From the NCBI RefSeq assembly GCF_900107395.1, contig NZ_FNPW01000004.1:248001-312000 (forward strand): 64,000 nucleotides of DNA. Direction: 5' to 3'. The notes under the pieces were generated by a model, which did not search any database, was not told the DNA's origin, and was given only the letters and a program-made list of their open reading frames with translations. This document shows positions 60,991 through 64,000 of this stretch, one piece after another. The stretch's first letter is position 1. Every line of letters starts with the position of its first letter. A program made the translations under genes and the position numbers. Source of the stretch: Pseudomonas sp. NFIX28. Lineage in GTDB: Bacteria > Pseudomonadota > Gammaproteobacteria > Pseudomonadales > Pseudomonadaceae.

Positions 60991-61201
60991 GGGCACGACC
61001 GTGGCTTAAGTTATAAAGAAGTCGAGACTATGCCTTTTATCGATCTCATTTGCAAATTCAATCGATTGAAATGTGACTTATCGGTTTCTCGATTACATCT
61101 AAGGCCTTAAGCCCATTTTAAACGCTCGCGCTTCTGGATTTGCGTCCGGATGCGGTTTTCTGGCGCCTGGAATATGCCAAAAAGCCACTATCGTCGGCGA
61201 C

Positions 61202-61906
61202 TTACCAGCCCAGGGTTTCTTTCAGAAAGGGAATGGTGAGCTTGCGTTGAGCCTGCAAAGAGGCCTGATCGAGACGCTCCAGCAGTTCGAACAGAGCACT
61301 CATGCTACGGGTACCGCGCGTCAGGATAAAGTGCCCGACCTCGTCGGTCAGGTGCAGCCCGCGACGCGAGGCGCGCAACTGCAATGCGCGCAATTTGTCT
61401 TCGTCGGAGAGCGGACGCATCTGGAAGATCAGCGCCAGGGTCAGGCGCGACTTGAGATCCGCCAGCTTCACCGGCAGCTCCCGCGGGGAAGTCGAAGCCG
61501 CGATCAACAGGCGCCGGCCGCTGTCACGCAGGCGATTGAACAAATGGAACAGCGCCTCTTCCCAGTCAGCCTTGCCCGCCACAGCCTGCAAGTCATCCAG
61601 GCAGACCAGTTCGTACTGCTCCAGGTTGTCGAGGATTTCGATACCGCGATCCAGCAATTCCGCCAACGGCAGATAGACCGCTGGTTCCCCCAACTGCTCG
61701 AACCGCAGGCAGGCAGCCTGCAACAAGTGCGTGCGCCCCACCCCATCCTTGCCCCAGAGGTAGATCAGGCTTTCGGTCCAGCCGGCGTCGGCTTCGCAAA
61801 GCCGCTCGACATAGCCGAGTGCTGCGGCATTGGCGCCTGGGTAGTAGTTGATGAAGGTGGCGTCATCACGCAGACGCACACCTAGGGGCAGCTGAATCGG
61901 TTTCAT
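61202..61906 (-). CDS. hda: DnaA regulatory inactivator Hda
   Basis: A 234-residue AAA+ protein that, bound to the beta clamp, promotes hydrolysis of DnaA-ATP after replication starts. The N-terminal clamp-binding motif is QLPLGVR. Walker A-like LWGKDGVGRTHLL, Walker B VCLDDLQ, sensor ISTSPRELP-type IAASTSPRELPVKLADLKSRL, and the C-terminal AAA lid. Family length is standard. It shares the window with two DnaA-box elements. Confidence 0.96.
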   Translation of the reverse strand: MKPIQLPLGVRLRDDATFINYYPGANAAALGYVERLCEADAGWTESLIYLWGKDGVGRTHLLQAACLRFEQLGEPAVYLPLAELLDRGIEILDNLEQYELVCLDDLQAVAGKADWEEALFHLFNRLRDSGRRLLIAASTSPRELPVKLADLKSRLTLALIFQMRPLSDEDKLRALQLRASRRGLHLTDEVGHFILTRGTRSMSALFELLERLDQASLQAQRKLTIPFLKETLGW

Positions 61907-62140
61907 GCTGACTGAACAGTTCCAAACGAACCGTTAGTGGCCTCTGTGTAAAGTTTGCAAAGTTTATACCCGTGACGCCGGGCGCACAATGCAGCAGACC
62001 ACAAGCAAAATCAAAGGTTTGCGTTAGCCTGACGAAATCACCGGGGTTTCTTTGACGGTGGATGTGACAGCTGTAAAGGCCCTCGGCGCCACCCGCCTGA
62101 AACGCGGGCGCCCCGAGAGCACAATCACCTGTTGCTACGG

Positions 62141-63208
62141 CTAGGGTTCTTCCACGCCGCCGTAGATATCCGAGTCCTTGTACAGGTCATGGACATGGCG
62201 CACCAGCACCATGATCACCGCGGCTACCGGCAAGGCCAGCAGGATGCCGGTGAAGCCGAACAACTCGCCACCGGCGAGAATCGCGAAAATCACCGCCACC
62301 GGGTGCAGGCCGATCCGGTCCCCCACCAACAAAGGAGTCAGCACCATGCCTTCCAGGGCCTGGCCGACCATGAACACCGCCACGATGCCGATCATTGGAT
62401 ACAGGTCGCCACCGAACTGGAACAACCCGGCGATCAACGCCGCACCAATGCCAATGACAAACCCCATGTACGGCACAATGGCCGCCAGGCCGGCAATCAA
62501 GCCGATCAACAGGCCCAGCTCCAGCCCGACCAGCATCAGGCCGGCGGCATAGATCATCCCCAGGGCAACCATCACCAGCAACTGGCCACGGACGAACGCC
62601 CCCAACACCTCATGGCATTCCCCGGCCAGCGCCACCGCACGCTCTTCGCGATCACGGGGCAACAGGCCGCGGATCTTGGCCATCATCAGGTCCCAATCGC
62701 GCAGCAGGTAAAAGCTGACCACGGGAATCAGCACCAGGTTCGCCAGCCAGCCAATCAGTGCCAGGCTCGAGGCCGTTGCCTGGCTCAGCACCACGCCGAC
62801 GATATCGGTGGTCTGCCCCATGTGTTCGCTGATTGCCGCCTTGACCTTGTCGAACTTCCAGAAACCATCGGACAAGCCCAGCTTGGATTGCGCCCACGGC
62901 ATCGCCGTGTGCTGCAACCAATCGAGCATCTGCGGCGCCAGTTCGTACAGGCGCAGCAGTTGCTTGGCGAGCATAGGTACCAGCACCAGCAACAACGCCA
63001 TGACGATCAGGGTGAACAAGGCGAATACCGCCACCACGCCCCAGGTGCGCGACAAGCCGAGCTTTTCCAGGCGATCCACCAACGGATCGAACAGATAAGC
63101 CAGCAACAAGGCCACCAGGAACGGCGTCAGGATCGGATGCAACAGGTATACAAACGCACTGAGCAGGACCAACCCGCCCAACCAGACCCAACGACGCGTA
63201 TCAACCAT
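62141..63208 (-). CDS. AI-2E/PerM-family permease
   Basis: A 355-residue inner-membrane protein with about eight helices. PFLVALLLAYLFDPLVDRLEKLG at the N-terminus and GLELGLLIGLIAGLAAIVPYMGFVIGIGAAL with LLVGDRIGLHPVAVIFAIL match the UPF0118/AI-2E transporter family. Function uncertain: some members export AI-2 or act as Na+/H+ antiporters. ATG 63208 is preferred over 63220 because GGAG lies six nt before it. Sits between hda and the DUF2066 gene, an order I recall from other Pseudomonas. Confidence 0.9.
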   Translation of the reverse strand: MVDTRRWVWLGGLVLLSAFVYLLHPILTPFLVALLLAYLFDPLVDRLEKLGLSRTWGVVAVFALFTLIVMALLLVLVPMLAKQLLRLYELAPQMLDWLQHTAMPWAQSKLGLSDGFWKFDKVKAAISEHMGQTTDIVGVVLSQATASSLALIGWLANLVLIPVVSFYLLRDWDLMMAKIRGLLPRDREERAVALAGECHEVLGAFVRGQLLVMVALGMIYAAGLMLVGLELGLLIGLIAGLAAIVPYMGFVIGIGAALIAGLFQFGGDLYPMIGIVAVFMVGQALEGMVLTPLLVGDRIGLHPVAVIFAILAGGELFGFTGILLALPVAAVIMVLVRHVHDLYKDSDIYGGVEEP

Positions 63209-63244
63209 GAACCACTCCATTGCCTCTATATAAAGAAAGAAAAC

Positions 63245-64000
63245 CTACCAGCGAAAACGCAGTTGCACGGCCGGCGCAGGCGCAGGCGCGGGTGTTGCGC
63301 CATCGACAGTCGGCTGGACAGGCGCGGCGCCCGCCGGGACTTCCTGCAACCGGGCCAGACTCAACTGCGCGCGCAACTGCTCGGCGCTGCCGCTGACCCG
63401 GTACACCGAACGATCACCCTCGACGCTTTGCAAACGCCCGCCAAAGGGTTCGAGCAAACGCCCCAGCGCCGCGTAGCGCTCCAGATTCATGCCCTGCACT
63501 TCCAGCAACTGCTCGCTGGAGGCGCCGGGCTTGACCACGAAACGCGGGGCCAGGCGCTGGCTGACCGCCAGCAGCACGGCATCGGCCAAAGCCGGCACAT
63601 CGGCTCCCTGGACGCTACCCTGCTCCTTCTGGTCACCCAGCCACAGGCGCCATTTGGCCTGCCACTGGCCACCCTCCTCACTGGCATGCACCGCCAGCAG
63701 GGCGTCCGCGCCGTAACGCTCGGACGCGGCACGCAATGGCGCCGGATCAGCACCTTCCAGATTCGGGGCCGTGGCGACAATCTGCTCATTCAGATCAGCC
63801 AGCGGCAAACGTAGCGGCAAGCCGCGATGCTGAGCCGCGCGTCGCAGCGGCGCGGCACTGGCCTGGCCATCGCCCACCAGGCTAGAACCTTCACTGGAAT
63901 CCGTCAGCCACCAGCCGAGAATCGATGGACGATTGCTGCCCCACAGCGGCAAGCCGGCCTGGCGCAACGCCCGATCGGTGCTGGCCGGGTCGAAATCGAC
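63245..64000 (-). CDS. DUF2066 domain-containing protein (3' part only)
   Basis: The C-terminal 251 residues of a gene that runs off the window; the start is missing. Content such as SNRPSILGWWLTDSSEGSSLVGDG, RRAAQHRGLPLRLPLADLNEQ and WLGDQKEQGSVQGADVPALADAV matches DUF2066 proteins, which are usually exported; function unknown. It ends AVQLRFRW after an Ala/Pro stretch. In Pseudomonas this gene usually follows purM. Confidence 0.8.
   Translation of the reverse strand, partial: VDFDPASTDRALRQAGLPLWGSNRPSILGWWLTDSSEGSSLVGDGQASAAPLRRAAQHRGLPLRLPLADLNEQIVATAPNLEGADPAPLRAASERYGADALLAVHASEEGGQWQAKWRLWLGDQKEQGSVQGADVPALADAVLLAVSQRLAPRFVVKPGASSEQLLEVQGMNLERYAALGRLLEPFGGRLQSVEGDRSVYRVSGSAEQLRAQLSLARLQEVPAGAAPVQPTVDGATPAPAPAPAVQLRFRW

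Noticed and set aside
62132..63814. 560-codon plus-strand frame opposite the PerM-type and DUF2066 genes
   Set aside because: Composition is dominated by Gln, His and Arg and it crosses two real minus-strand genes; a shadow frame.

Overview
This window reads as ordinary chromosome of a Pseudomonas, most likely of the P. fluorescens group. The evidence is high GC with strong third-position bias, the block patatin / htrB / minCDE / rluA / apeB followed by a GntR-ABC cluster and prc, which I recall in much the same order in P. aeruginosa, the many Pseudomonas-type palindromic intergenic repeats, and the DUF2066 / permease / hda order at the right end. I see no phage, insertion sequence, integrase or CRISPR array.

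Layout. 0-8 kb: patatin-like lipase, lipid A acyltransferase, the minCDE division-site operon, RluA, a WaaP/InaA-type kinase, the aminopeptidase ApeB and a 58-residue membrane protein. 8-17 kb: a large MscS channel, then a GntR-type regulator divergent from an ABC importer whose operon also encodes a cytosolic alkaline-phosphatase-superfamily hydrolase and, probably, a HAD phosphatase. Two near-perfect palindromes in the divergent promoter look like the regulator's operators. 17-28 kb: quinone oxidoreductase, periplasmic protease Prc, an EAL-CBS-GGDEF protein, a three-gene overlapping operon headed by a helix-turn-helix protein, a YkvA protein, an FKBP lipoprotein, and a di-heme cytochrome paired with a membrane-anchored catalase-like protein. 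27.8-28.4 kb: a tandemly duplicated tRNA-Asp/tRNA-Val block.

28.5-47.6 kb: rdgC, a BASS-family transporter, a guanidine-II riboswitch with a Gdx/SugE exporter, an MFS-acyltransferase fusion, a TDT-family exporter, an MFS/TetR divergent pair, an SSS-type hybrid kinase (MxtR/CrbS type), rmuC, a 0.9-kb poorly coding region, a small DUF3509 protein, a FadL-type porin, a glutathione peroxidase, and a MarR-MFS operon ending in a 40-residue membrane protein. 47.6-56.9 kb: a ten-gene cobalamin operon (cobO-cobB-bluB-cbiB-cobD-cobQ-cobU-cobT-cobC-cobS, minus strand) behind a B12 riboswitch. It covers corrin amidation and adenosylation, aminopropanol attachment, lower-ligand synthesis and nucleotide loop assembly, with most genes overlapping by 4 nt. 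57-64 kb: an unrecognised protein, a sorbosone-dehydrogenase-like lipoprotein, an O-methyltransferase, two NlpC/P60 lipoproteins, hda, a PerM-type permease and a truncated DUF2066 gene.

The least explained signals are the ABC/phosphohydrolase cluster with its operators, two homologous intergenic elements about 18 kb apart that each carry an inverted DnaA-box pair, the palindromes flanking marR, and a 40-residue membrane protein translationally coupled to an MFS transporter. Synteny and family statements come from memory, because no database search was possible.
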